64,000 nt of DNA from Streptomyces sp. Ru71 (GTDB lineage Bacteria > Actinomycetota > Actinomycetes > Streptomycetales > Streptomycetaceae), in assembly GCF_002920535.1 (NCBI RefSeq), contig NZ_PQSS01000030.1:1-64000 (forward strand), in the 5' to 3' direction. How positions within the stretch are numbered: position 1 is the first letter of the stretch; every line of letters begins with the position of its first letter. The notes beneath the pieces are model-generated. The model was not told the DNA's origin, made no database searches, and was given only the letters and a program-made list of their open reading frames with translations. Of the stretch, positions 24,648 through 35,542 are shown one piece after another. Position numbers and translations under genes: made by a program.

Positions 24648-24661
24648 TGTAAGCGCTTACG
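24648..24661. promoter_or_regulatory. LacI-type operator-like palindrome at the 3' end of treZ
   Basis: GTAAGCGCTTAC at 24649-24660 is a perfect 12-bp palindrome, and the extended TGTAAGCGCTTACG matches the general shape of LacI/GalR and cre operators. It covers the treZ stop codon (24657-24659) and lies between two convergent genes, so it is not in a promoter position. It could be a chance palindrome, a roadblock site or a decoy. Confidence 0.35.
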
Positions 24662-26402
24662 CCTGCTCCAGCACCACGCTCGACTCGGCGGGCAGGTGCA
24701 GCACCCCGTTCCCGTCCGGTCCCTCGACCGGCTCCCACGCGGCGAGCACCCGGGCGGGCCGCGTGCCCAGCGGGATCGCCGCCGGCTCCTTGCCGAGGTT
24801 CACCGCCACGCGTACGTCGCCGCGCCGGAAGGCGAGCCAGCGGGCGTCCTCGTCAAAGGCCACCTTGGCGTCGGCGAGATCCGGATCGGTGAGGTCGGGC
24901 TGGGTGTGCCGCAGGGTGATCAGCTGCCGGTACCAGGCCAGCACGCGCGCGTGCGGCTCGCGCCGCGGCTCGGCCCAGTCCAGGCAGGAGCGGTCCCGGG
25001 TCGCCGGGTCCTGCGGGTCGGGCACGTCCTCCTCGGCCCACCCGTGCTGCGCGAACTCCCGCCGCCGGCCGCGCCGTACCGCCTCCGCCAGCTCCGGATC
25101 GGTGTGGTCGGTGAAGAACTGCCACGGCGTGGAGGCGGCCCACTCCTCGCCCATGAACAGCATCGGCGTGAAGGGCGCGGTCAGCTCCAGCGTGGCCGCG
25201 CAGGCCTGCAGCCCAGGGGTCAGGGCCGCCGCCAGCCGGTCGCCCTGGGCACGGTTGCCGACCTGGTCGTGGGTCTGGCTGTAGCCCAGCAGCCGGTGCG
25301 CGGCCACCCGGGAGCGGTCCAGCGGGCGCCCGTGCGAGCGGCCGCGGAAGGAGGAGTACGTGCCGTCGTGGAAGTAACCGCCGGTCAGGGTCTTGGCGAG
25401 GGCGGCGAGCGGGGCCCGCCCGAAGTCGGCGTAGTAGCCCTGGGACTCGCCGGTCAGCGCGGAGTGCAGGGCGTGGTGGAAGTCGTCGTTCCACTGGGCG
25501 TGCAGACCGAGGCCGTGCTCCTCGCGCGGGGTGATCAGCCGCGGGTCGTTCAGATCGGACTCGGCGATCAGGAACAGCGGCCGGCCCGTCTCCGCGGCCA
25601 GCGCGTCCACGGCCGCCGACAGCTCCTCCAGGAAGTGGCACGCGCGCGTGTCGACCAGCGCGTGCACGGCGTCCAGCCGCAGCCCGTCCAGGCGGTAGTC
25701 CCGCAGCCACGCCAGCGCGCTGCCCACCAGGTAGGCGCGCACCTCGTCCGAGCCGGGCGCGTCCAGGTTCACCGCGGCGCCCCACGGGGTGTGGTGGGTG
25801 TCGGTGAGGTAGGGGCCGAAGGCGGGCAGGTGGTTGCCGGACGGCCCGAAGTGGTTGTGCACCACGTCCAGCACGACGCCGAGGCCCAGCTCGTGCGCCC
25901 GGTCGACGAACCGCTTCAGCGCCTCGGGACCGCCGTACGGCTCGTGCACGGCCCACAGGGAGACACCCTCGTAGCCCCAGCCGTGCCGCCCGGGAAACGG
26001 GCACAGCGGCATCAACTCCACGTGCGTGACGCCCAGTTCGGCGAGGTGCCCGAGCCGCTCGGCGGCCGCGTCCAGGGTGCCCTCGGGCGTGTAGGTGCCC
26101 ACGTGCAGCTCGTACAGCACCGCGCCCGGCAACGGCCGTCCCGCCCACGGTGTGCGCCACGCGTAGCGCGCCTGGTCGACGACCGCGCTCAGCCCGTCCG
26201 GTCCGTCCGGCTGCCGGCGCGAGCGCGGATCGGGCAGCACGGGCCCGTCGTCCAGCGCGAAGCCGTACCGTGAGCCGTCGCGCGCCCGCGCCTCGCCGGT
26301 CCACCACCCCGCTCGCTCCGGATCGCGTTCCATCGCGCTCGTGACGCCGTCGCACGTCAGCGTCACGTGATCGGCCTGCGGTGCCCACACCTCGAACTGC
26401 AC
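24657..26402 (-). CDS. treZ: malto-oligosyltrehalose trehalohydrolase TreZ
   Basis: A 581-aa GH13 enzyme that releases trehalose from maltooligosyl-trehalose made by TreY. An N-terminal beta domain (FEVWAPQADHVTLTCDG) precedes the catalytic barrel. The barrel contains ELHVGTYTPEGT, DVVHNHFGPSGN, DGLRLDAVHAL with the nucleophile Asp, FLIAESDLND with the acid Glu, and SQTHDQVGNR. The GTG start has GAAGGGGA upstream. treY and glgX lie 4 to 9 kb away on the same strand, with an FHA gene and the M14/SSI block between, so the trehalose genes form a split cluster instead of one operon. Confidence 0.96.
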   Translation of the reverse strand: MQFEVWAPQADHVTLTCDGVTSAMERDPERAGWWTGEARARDGSRYGFALDDGPVLPDPRSRRQPDGPDGLSAVVDQARYAWRTPWAGRPLPGAVLYELHVGTYTPEGTLDAAAERLGHLAELGVTHVELMPLCPFPGRHGWGYEGVSLWAVHEPYGGPEALKRFVDRAHELGLGVVLDVVHNHFGPSGNHLPAFGPYLTDTHHTPWGAAVNLDAPGSDEVRAYLVGSALAWLRDYRLDGLRLDAVHALVDTRACHFLEELSAAVDALAAETGRPLFLIAESDLNDPRLITPREEHGLGLHAQWNDDFHHALHSALTGESQGYYADFGRAPLAALAKTLTGGYFHDGTYSSFRGRSHGRPLDRSRVAAHRLLGYSQTHDQVGNRAQGDRLAAALTPGLQACAATLELTAPFTPMLFMGEEWAASTPWQFFTDHTDPELAEAVRRGRRREFAQHGWAEEDVPDPQDPATRDRSCLDWAEPRREPHARVLAWYRQLITLRHTQPDLTDPDLADAKVAFDEDARWLAFRRGDVRVAVNLGKEPAAIPLGTRPARVLAAWEPVEGPDGNGVLHLPAESSVVLEQA

Positions 26403-26590
26403 GGACGGTTCCCCTTCGTCTGCTCACCGTGATGTAGCCCGTCCATGGTGCGTCACACCCGGTCAATCCGCTTTCGAATCCTCCCTTTTGCGGGGTGTCG
26501 CCGCCCGCGGGGGCCGAGCGGTACGCGCGCGTGGCGGCCGATGTCCCGTTTTCTGGACACCTCCGCGTGTGCTGACCGACAATCACGACT
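26403..26590. promoter_or_regulatory. divergent promoter region between treZ and the DUF1707-FHA gene
   Basis: For the rightward gene, TGGACA (26554-26559), 18 bases, GACAAT (26578-26583) and then seven bases to the GTG at 26591 give a leaderless-type promoter. ACGCGCGCGT at 26523-26532 is one of a cluster of such words over the next 6.5 kb. No obvious leftward promoter was found for treZ. Confidence 0.45.
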
Positions 26591-27142
26591 GTGACGTCGT
26601 CCTTCGAGTTCCCCACGTACCCCGCGCGGTTGTCCGACGCGGAGCGCGACCACGCGCTGAAGGTGCTGCGCGACGGCGTCGCCCTGGGCCGGCTGTCGCA
26701 GGACACCTTCGTGCGGCGCATGGAGCTGGCGCTGGCCGCGCGCCATGCCGACGAGCTCGCCGCGCTCACCGCCGATCTGCCGCAGGACGGCCGTCTCTCC
26801 CGCGCCCTGTTCGGCGCCGTCGAGGCCGTCTCGGGCTTCACCGTACGGCTGCGCAGGGCCTGGCAGGCCGAGCGGCTGCCCAAGCTGCTGCTGCCCCACC
26901 CCGGCAGCCGCCACCCGCTGCGCATCGGCCGCGACCCCGCGAGTGGTCTGCGGCTCAACCACGAGACGGTCTCCCGGGTGCACGCCGAACTGCGGCGCCA
27001 GGGCGGCATGTGGGTGCTGCGGGATCTCGGCTCGACCAACGGCACCACGGTCAACGGCCGCCGCGTCGTCGGCGCCGCGGTCGTGCGCGAGGGCGACCTG
27101 GTGTCCTTCGGGCAGATGGGGTTCCGGCTCGCCGGGCAGTGA
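26591..27142 (+). CDS. DUF1707-FHA domain protein
   Basis: A 183-aa protein with two parts. Residues about 9-65 are a DUF1707 (SHOCT-like) helical domain (RLSDAERDHALKVLRDGVAL). Residues about 108-180 are an FHA domain with IGRDPASG, SRVHAEL and LGSTNGTTVNGR, the residues that bind phosphothreonine. FHA proteins read Ser/Thr kinase signals; DUF1707 is often linked with membrane or cell-surface proteins in actinobacteria. No membrane segment is visible. The GTG has GACAAT seven bases upstream, a leaderless arrangement. It sits alone between treZ and an M14 peptidase gene. Confidence 0.92.
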   Translation: MTSSFEFPTYPARLSDAERDHALKVLRDGVALGRLSQDTFVRRMELALAARHADELAALTADLPQDGRLSRALFGAVEAVSGFTVRLRRAWQAERLPKLLLPHPGSRHPLRIGRDPASGLRLNHETVSRVHAELRRQGGMWVLRDLGSTNGTTVNGRRVVGAAVVREGDLVSFGQMGFRLAGQ

Positions 27143-27239
27143 CCTCGGGATTCCGTCGGTCGCCCAAGTATGCCGGGCGACCGTGGTGTTGACGTACCCG
27201 CCGAGCCGTGACTGACTGTGCGTACACCATGGACACCAG

Positions 27240-28622
27240 GTGAACCGCCGGTACCGCACGTGGAGGTGTGCCCTGCCGCCGCTCCTGCGCTACCCGGGTG
27301 TGGACGAGCTGGCCGCCCGCGCCGCCGCACTGGCCGCCGACCGCCCCCGGGACGCCCGGCTGCGCCGCGTCGGCACCTCCCGCGCGGGCGAGCCGCTGTG
27401 GCTGCTCTCCGTCGGCCACGGCAGCCGCCAGGCGCTCGTCGTCGCCGGACCGCACGCCAACGAACCCGTGGGCGGTGCCACCGTCCTGCGGCTGGCCGAA
27501 CGCGCGCTGGCCGAACCGAGCCTGACCGAGGGCGCCGACGCCACCTGGAACCTGCTGCTGTGCCTCGACCCCGACGCCCTGCGCCGCAACGAGGGCTGGC
27601 TCGCGGGCCCGTACACGCTCGGCCGCTACTTCCGGCACTTCTTCCGCCCCGGCTTCCGTGAGCAGCCCGAGTGGCTGCCGGACGGCGCCCAGGCCGCCGC
27701 GCTGCCCGAGACCCGGGCGCTGCTCGCGCTCCAGGACGAGCTGAAACCTTTCTTCCAGGCGTCCCTGCACGGCGTGGACATCGGCGGCGGCTTCGTCGAG
27801 GTCACCCGTGAACTGCCCGGACTCGACCAGCGGGTCGCCCGGGCCGCCGCCCGCCTCGGCATCCCCCGCGAGCTCGGCCCCTACGACACCCTGTACTGGC
27901 CGAGCCTCGGCCCGGCCGTCTACCGGATCCCGCCGCCGCGCCCCCGGGACCTGGCCGCGGCCATCACCGAGGCGGCCGTGCAGTCCACCTGGTTCCATCC
28001 GCACCGGCACGGCACCCTCACCGCGATCGTCGAGGCGCCCATGTGGGGCGTGGCAGCCGTCGAGGACGACTCCGCGCCCGCCGACGCCGACGCGGTGCTG
28101 CGCGCGGTGAGCGCGACGCTGCGACACGAGACACGGCTCCTGGAGCGCCTCCTCGCCCGCATCCGGCCGCACGTCACCGGCACCCCGGACGCGGCGCGGC
28201 TGCTCGCCCCCGTCGACGACTATTTACTCGTCTGCCCCGGCCTGGCGGACGCCTGGGACCCCGACACCGCCGTCCCCGGCCACTCCCTGCCACCGCTGAG
28301 CAACGCCCACCTCGCCGCGCTGCGCATCGCCGGGCGGCGGCTGGTCCTGCGCACCGCCGGACTGCTGCACCGGCTGGTCACCCGCAGCGGGCGCGATCCG
28401 GCGGGCGCGCTGCCCGAGCTGGACCGGCTCATCGACACCGGCTGCGCCGACTACCGCGACGGCTGCGGGGCGCGCTGGATACCGGTCGTACGCCAGGTGG
28501 AGTACCAGTCCCGCGTGGTGCTCGCCGCGTTCGAACTGGCCGGCGAACAGGCGTCCGCGCGCTCCCGTTCGGGTGAGCCGGGCTGGGGTTCCGGGCGGGC
28601 CGTGCCGATGCACCGGGAATGA
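27240..28622 (+). CDS. M14-family zinc carboxypeptidase-like protein, paralogue A (contains TTA codon)
   Basis: A protein of up to 460 aa in the M14 metallocarboxypeptidase family. Zinc ligands are seen in GPHANEPVGG (HxxE) and in SLHGVD (third histidine); the catalytic glutamate is likely in AIVEAPMWG. It lacks a signal peptide and the propeptide of digestive carboxypeptidases, so it is presumably cytoplasmic and may act on a peptide or amide conjugate. The start is uncertain: GTG 27240 is the only standard in-frame start, but GGAGG followed by CTG at 27273 is an alternative. Codon 329 (28224-28226) is TTA, implying bldA dependence. The stop overlaps the SSI gene start (ATGA). A paralogue faces it at 29198-30514. 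Confidence 0.85.
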   Translation: MNRRYRTWRCALPPLLRYPGVDELAARAAALAADRPRDARLRRVGTSRAGEPLWLLSVGHGSRQALVVAGPHANEPVGGATVLRLAERALAEPSLTEGADATWNLLLCLDPDALRRNEGWLAGPYTLGRYFRHFFRPGFREQPEWLPDGAQAAALPETRALLALQDELKPFFQASLHGVDIGGGFVEVTRELPGLDQRVARAAARLGIPRELGPYDTLYWPSLGPAVYRIPPPRPRDLAAAITEAAVQSTWFHPHRHGTLTAIVEAPMWGVAAVEDDSAPADADAVLRAVSATLRHETRLLERLLARIRPHVTGTPDAARLLAPVDDYLLVCPGLADAWDPDTAVPGHSLPPLSNAHLAALRIAGRRLVLRTAGLLHRLVTRSGRDPAGALPELDRLIDTGCADYRDGCGARWIPVVRQVEYQSRVVLAAFELAGEQASARSRSGEPGWGSGRAVPMHRE

Positions 28623-29041
28623 CCCATCTGACACGATCGGCGGCGGCCGGGCTGCTCGCGGCGACCGCCGTCCTGACCGCGGCGGCGCCCGGCACCGCCC
28701 TCGCCACGCGGCACGGCGACTGGCTCCGGCTCACCGTCACCCGCGGCGACGCGGGCGACGCCCTCCGTGCCCTGCTGCGGTGCGACCCGCCGCGCGGCCA
28801 CACCCGTGCGGCCGAGGCCTGCGCCCAGCTGGCCTCCGTGGACGGTGACATCGGCGCCCTCCCGACCGAGAAGGACGCCATCTGCCCGCTGATCTACGCC
28901 CCCGTGACCGCCGAGGCCCGCGGCCGGTGGCACGGCCGCCCGGTCGCGTACCGGGAGACGTTCGCCAACCGCTGCGAGATGACCGCCCGGACGGGGGCGG
29001 TGTTCGCGGTTGACGGCGGGGGTGGGCGGATGCGGGGCTGA
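28619..29041 (+). CDS. secreted subtilisin inhibitor (SSI) family protein
   Basis: A 140-aa secreted serine-protease inhibitor. The signal peptide runs to about residue 29 (AAAPGTALA). The mature part has four cysteines in the SSI spacing (LLRCDPP, AEACAQL, AICPLIYA, NRCEMTA), enough for the two conserved disulfides, and the reactive loop CPLIYAP. By alignment with SSI (CPMVYDP) the P1 residue would be Leu, which suits inhibition of subtilisin or chymotrypsin-like proteases rather than trypsin. Its ATG overlaps the stop of the M14 peptidase gene (28619-28622), an unusual partner for an inhibitor. A strong hairpin follows directly. SSI proteins are normally expressed around aerial growth. Confidence 0.93.
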   Translation: MTHLTRSAAAGLLAATAVLTAAAPGTALATRHGDWLRLTVTRGDAGDALRALLRCDPPRGHTRAAEACAQLASVDGDIGALPTEKDAICPLIYAPVTAEARGRWHGRPVAYRETFANRCEMTARTGAVFAVDGGGGRMRG

Positions 29042-29047
29042 GCGGTA

Positions 29048-29078
29048 CGCGCGCGTGACGGGTGTCGTCACGCGCGCG
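29048..29078. terminator. bidirectional hairpin after the SSI gene
   Basis: Arms CGCGCGCGTGACG (29048-29060) and CGTCACGCGCGCG (29066-29078) pair perfectly over 13 bases with the loop GGTGT. It begins six bases after the SSI stop and lies between convergent genes, so it can end transcripts from both sides. Its arms contain the alternating CG words that recur in this region. Confidence 0.8.
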
Positions 29079-29197
29079 CGTGGCAGGTGGGGTGCGTGTG
29101 CAGCGCGGGACGGCGTGGTGCTCGGCGCGCACGCGCGCGTGGTCGTCGGGGCGGGTGCTCCACTGAGGGACGGGTGGGCGGGCGCGTCGGGCCGGTG

Positions 29198-30514
29198 TCA
29201 GCCGGCGGTGTCGCGGGCCTGGCGGGCCGCTGTGACGACCGTGCGGGACTGGTGCTCGATCTGGTTCCGTACGGGCACCCAGCGGGCGTGGAAGCGGCGC
29301 GCGAAGCTCTCGCTCCAGTGGGCCACGAGCCGCTCCAGGCGAGGCGCCGCCCGGTCGTCGCCCTCCCGCAGCACCCGCAGCAGCATCGCCGCCGCCCGCA
29401 GGGGCAGCCGCCGCGCGAAGGCGTCCACGCTGCCGACGTACGCCATCGTCGTGTCGGCGGGCGGGGTGCGGACCCAGTCCTCGGCGAGGCCCGGCACCAG
29501 CTCCAGCGCCCACCGGGCCGCCCGCAGCAGCGGATCGTCGCGGTCCGCCAGCCGCGGCTGCGCCTGCGCGAACACCTCCTCGACCAGCAGCGCGTCGGTG
29601 CGCAGCCGGTGCGCGAGCCGGCCCAGCGCGGCGGCCGGGGCGGGGTGCGGCGCCGGGTCGCCGACCAGGTCGCTCGCCCACATCGGCACCTCGACGATCG
29701 CGGTGAGCCCGCCGTACCGGTGCGCGTGGTACCAGGTGCTCTGCCGGGCGTCGTCCGGCATGCTCGGGTACGCCGCGCCCGCCCCGGGAGCGGGCATGAC
29801 GTGCACACCCGGCCCCGACGCGGGCCAGCCGGCCGCGTCCGAGGCGCCCGCCTCCACCGGTATGTGCAGCTCGGCCGCGGACTTGGCGAACGGCTCGGCG
29901 AGCCCCGGGATGTCCCGCGTCAACTGCACCCAGGTGCCGCCGAGATCGGTGCCGTGCAGACTGATCTGCAAGTAGGGGCGCACCTCGTCGATCACCGACG
30001 TCAGGGCGCGGGTCTCCGGTGGCAGCCGGTCCGGCGGCAGGACCGAGGGCGACCACTCGGGCTGCTCGGGCCCGGCGGGCCGGAAGAAGTACCGGTGGTA
30101 GTCGAACAGGCTGCGCGGCGCCGGGGTGGTGTGCAGGCTGGCTCCGTCGGGGTCCGCGCACAGCAGGAAGTGCCAGGAGACGCCGTCCCGCAGGGAGCTC
30201 TCCCGTACGGCCCGTTCCGCCAGCAGACGCAGGGTGGCACCGCCGGTCGGCTCGTTGGCGTGGGCGCCGGCGACGACGAGCACGGCACGCCGGGCGCGGC
30301 CCACGGACAGCAGGTGCAGCGGGCGTCCCGCCCGGGAGAGGCCCACCTGGCGCAGCGCGCACAGGCCGGGTCGTTCCGCGGTCAGCGCCCGTGCGGACGC
30401 CACCAGTTCGGGAACACTGGGGTAGCGCAGCTCCGGCAGGAGACTCACCCCCGACTCGTCGTCCCGGCCTCGCCCTGGCAGTACCCCACGTACACGGGGC
30501 GCTGTCAAGAACAT
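29198..30514 (-). CDS. M14-family zinc carboxypeptidase-like protein, paralogue B
   Basis: A 438-aa paralogue of the M14 protein at 27240-28622, facing it across the SSI gene. Shared features are RYPSVPELVASARAL at the N-terminus, GAHANEPTGG (zinc HxxE), SLHGTD (third histidine), STWYHAHRYGG and AIVEVPMW with the probable catalytic glutamate. It also ends with the common ARWVPVRNQIEHQSRTVV block. ATG 30514 has GGAGG upstream; GTG 30448 would give a start aligned with paralogue A. No signal peptide. No TTA codon, unlike its paralogue. The duplication is old: identity looks moderate and is concentrated in the motifs. Confidence 0.86.
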   Translation of the reverse strand: MFLTAPRVRGVLPGRGRDDESGVSLLPELRYPSVPELVASARALTAERPGLCALRQVGLSRAGRPLHLLSVGRARRAVLVVAGAHANEPTGGATLRLLAERAVRESSLRDGVSWHFLLCADPDGASLHTTPAPRSLFDYHRYFFRPAGPEQPEWSPSVLPPDRLPPETRALTSVIDEVRPYLQISLHGTDLGGTWVQLTRDIPGLAEPFAKSAAELHIPVEAGASDAAGWPASGPGVHVMPAPGAGAAYPSMPDDARQSTWYHAHRYGGLTAIVEVPMWASDLVGDPAPHPAPAAALGRLAHRLRTDALLVEEVFAQAQPRLADRDDPLLRAARWALELVPGLAEDWVRTPPADTTMAYVGSVDAFARRLPLRAAAMLLRVLREGDDRAAPRLERLVAHWSESFARRFHARWVPVRNQIEHQSRTVVTAARQARDTAG

Positions 30515-30577
30515 GGAGCAACCGCCTCCAGCACCGGCCGACCGGCCTGGCGGAGGCGGTCCCGGCCCGTCGAGTCC

Positions 30578-32929
30578 TCAGTCCTCCGCCCGCTCCAGCA
30601 GGGCCACCGGCAGGGGGGTGAACAGGTCCGCCACGCGTACGTGGCCCTCGAACCGGCGGTCGGGGGTCAGCGCGTCCGTCCACCGGCCCGGGGGCAGCGT
30701 CAGGGCCGTGTCCCGCCAGCCGCCGGACTCCGCCAGCCGCAGGGACAGCCGGGTCACCGCCGTGACGGTCCGGCCGGAGCGGGCGAACGCCACGCAGTGA
30801 TCCGCCGCCGGGCCCTCGGCCGGCAGCGGCTCGTAGGTGGCGGAAGGGCCGAAGACCTCGGGACGACGGCGGCGCAGCCGCAGCGCCGCCGCGGTCACCG
30901 CGCCCTTGGCGCCGGGGTCCGCCGGCGGGAAGGACACCGGCCGCCGGTTGTCGGGGTCGACCAGCGCCCGGTACTCGGCCTCGGTGCCCTGGTAGACGTC
31001 CGGGACGCCCGGCATCGTCAGCTGCACCAGCGCGGTGCCCAGCACGTTGGCCCGGATGTGCTCGGCCAGCTCCGCCCGGAAGGCGGCGACGCGCTCGCCC
31101 GGGGCCCCGCACGGCCCCGCCGCCACGAACGCGGCCACCGCCTCCTCGTACGGCGGCTCCTGCTCCGTCCAGCTCGTGTACAGGCCCGCCTCCCGCACAT
31201 GCTTCAGCAGCGCCTCCCGCACCCGTTCCGGGTCGGCCGGGCCCAGCCCGAACACCGTCTGCCAGGCCGCCCACGCCAGCTGCGCGTCGGGCATCCTTTC
31301 CTCGGCGCGGGTGACGTCGGCCAGCAGCTCCGCCCAGCGCTCCGGGCACTCGGTGAGCACCGCGAGGGCCGCGCGGACGTCGGCGCTGCGCTTGGTGTCG
31401 TGCGTGGTGACGACGGTCCCGGTGGCGGGCCAGTCGCGCTGCACGCGCGCGCAGTAGGCGTGGAAGTCCTGCGGGGAGACCGCCGGGGCGTCCGGCTCGC
31501 CGCCCACCTCGGTGGCCGACAGCAGCGGTACGTACCGGTAGAACGCCGTGTCCTCCACCGACTTGGCGCGCAGCGCCGACGCCGTCTGCGCGAACCGGGT
31601 GCGCACCTCCACCTGGTCGGGCCCGTCGCCGTACCGGCCGAGCAGCAGGCCGCGCACGACGTCGACGGCACCGGCCTCCTCGGGCACGAGGAACGCCTGC
31701 CGGGCCTCCTCGGCCGCCTCCTCGGTGATCACCGTCGCGGCGTCGGCGGTGGTGTAGGGCCGGTACACCTCAAGGCGCACCAGCAGCTCCTGCAGGGCGG
31801 TGCGCAGCGCCCAGGGCGCGCGGTCGCGCAGCGCAGGGTCGGGCGAGCCCATGCACGCCCGGTACGCCGTCCGGGTGAGCCGGTCGACCTCGGTGGCCAG
31901 CTCGTGCGTGAGCACGCCGTACGCCGCCCGGCGGGCCGTCGCCGCCCAGTCGCCGCCCCGGTCGGTCTGCGGCGCCGCGAACCGCCGGTAGGCGGCGAGG
32001 AGGTCCTCCGCTCCCGCCGGGTCCGCGAACAGTCCGTCGATGTGCCGCAGGGCGTCGTAGCCGGTGGTGCCCGCGACGGGCCAGGAGGCCGGAAGGCGCT
32101 CGCCGCCGGAGAGGATCTTCTCCACGACCGTCCAGCGGCCCCCGGTCGCCTCGTGCAGCCGCCGCAGATAGGCGCCGGGGTCGGCGAGCCCGTCCGGGTG
32201 GTCGACGCGCAGCCCGTCGAGCACGCCCTCCCGGAGCAGCTGGAGGATCTTGCCGTGTGTGGCGTCGAAGACCTCCGGGTCCTCCACCCGCACCCCGATC
32301 AGCTCGGAGATGCTGAAGAAGCGCCGGTAGTTCAGCTCGGTGCGGGCCAGCCGCCACCACACCGGGCGGTAGAACTGGGCGTCCAGCAGCTGCGGCAGCG
32401 GCAGGTCCTCGGTGCCCTCGCGCAGCGGCAGGACGTGGTCGTAGTAGCGCAGTACGTCGCCGTCGACGCGCAGCTCGCCGATGACGTCTCCCAGCGGAGC
32501 CCCCAGCACGGGCAGCAGCAGCCGGCCGTCCTGCGCCTCCCAGTCGATGTCGAACCAGCGCGCGTACGGCGATTTCGGCCCCTCTCTGAGCACCTCCCAC
32601 AGCGCGTGGTTGTGGCGCGGGGCCATGGCCATGTGGTTCGGCACGATGTCCGCGATCAGGCCGAGGCCGTGCTCGCGCGCGGTGCGGGCGAGGGCGCGCA
32701 GCCCCTCCTCGCCGCCCAGCTCTTCGCGCACGCGCGCGTGGTCGACCACGTCATAGCCGTGCGCCGAGCCGGGCACGGCCTCAAGGACGGGCGACAGGTG
32801 CAGGTGGGACACGCCGAGCGAGGAGAGGTACGGCACGGCCGCCGCGGCGGCGGCGAACGGGAACGCCGGCTGCAGCTGCAGCCGGTAGGTGGCCGTCGGC
32901 ACGAGGGGGGCGTTTCGCTCGGGTGTCAT
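30578..32929 (-). CDS. treY: malto-oligosyltrehalose synthase TreY
   Basis: A 783-aa GH13 enzyme that turns the reducing-end alpha-1,4 bond of a maltodextrin into the alpha-1,1 bond of trehalose; TreZ then cuts off trehalose. Motifs include TATYRLQLQPAFPF at the N-terminus, DIVPNHMA, DGLRVDHPDGLADP with the nucleophile Asp, VVEKIL with the acid Glu, and VVTTHDTKRSADVRAAL. The ATG at 32929 gives a family-like N-terminus, though without a clear Shine-Dalgarno; an upstream GTG at 32980 is possible. It lies downstream of glgX on the same strand with a gap of about 95 bases that holds two alternating CG words. Confidence 0.95.
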   Translation of the reverse strand: MTPERNAPLVPTATYRLQLQPAFPFAAAAAAVPYLSSLGVSHLHLSPVLEAVPGSAHGYDVVDHARVREELGGEEGLRALARTAREHGLGLIADIVPNHMAMAPRHNHALWEVLREGPKSPYARWFDIDWEAQDGRLLLPVLGAPLGDVIGELRVDGDVLRYYDHVLPLREGTEDLPLPQLLDAQFYRPVWWRLARTELNYRRFFSISELIGVRVEDPEVFDATHGKILQLLREGVLDGLRVDHPDGLADPGAYLRRLHEATGGRWTVVEKILSGGERLPASWPVAGTTGYDALRHIDGLFADPAGAEDLLAAYRRFAAPQTDRGGDWAATARRAAYGVLTHELATEVDRLTRTAYRACMGSPDPALRDRAPWALRTALQELLVRLEVYRPYTTADAATVITEEAAEEARQAFLVPEEAGAVDVVRGLLLGRYGDGPDQVEVRTRFAQTASALRAKSVEDTAFYRYVPLLSATEVGGEPDAPAVSPQDFHAYCARVQRDWPATGTVVTTHDTKRSADVRAALAVLTECPERWAELLADVTRAEERMPDAQLAWAAWQTVFGLGPADPERVREALLKHVREAGLYTSWTEQEPPYEEAVAAFVAAGPCGAPGERVAAFRAELAEHIRANVLGTALVQLTMPGVPDVYQGTEAEYRALVDPDNRRPVSFPPADPGAKGAVTAAALRLRRRRPEVFGPSATYEPLPAEGPAADHCVAFARSGRTVTAVTRLSLRLAESGGWRDTALTLPPGRWTDALTPDRRFEGHVRVADLFTPLPVALLERAED

Positions 32930-33023
32930 GGAAACGTACGTACCCGCCCTGCCGCCTTTCGTGTCATCGGCGTCCTCCACCCGCGCACGCGCGCGTGGCC
33001 GGCTGCCCCGCGCGCGTGCCCCG

Positions 33024-35135
<2,112 letters not shown>

Positions 35136-35542
35136 GGATACGACTCTTTCAGGTGTGGGGCGCCGTAGGGAGCGCCTTGCCAGCGAGTCTCCCCGAAACT
35201 GCCGGAACCACCTATGACGTACATCCCGTTTACCGGGCGACCTGGGTGGAACGGTGGATTTCCGTGCAGGGGTGTACAGGAGTGGCAGAGCTTGGTCAGT
35301 GGGGTGCAGGGGGGAGGGGAACGCTTGTGCGTACAGAGGGGCGGAAGGGTCGTACGGCCGCGACCGCCGCCCGCTATGAATCCGCTCACTCCACCGGCCC
35401 CGCCCGCGCGGAACGGCCCCGTACTTCCACGCAGTTGGGGGGCGACCCTGTCCATCCGGCTGCATCGCCGGGTGCTCGCGGAGTACCCTTCCTTGATCGT
35501 TGAGAGCGGGGAGTGCTCGGGGGAGCGGAAGGCGGTGCGCGG
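35136..35542. other. 407-base intergenic region between glgX and the HEPN gene
   Basis: Divergent promoter region for glgX and the SAV2148-type gene. TACCCT at 35484-35489 is a possible rightward -10. A G-rich, purine-biased stretch lies at about 35300-35350. No coding sequence with convincing family resemblance, no hairpin and no riboswitch-like fold was recognised. Confidence 0.5.
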
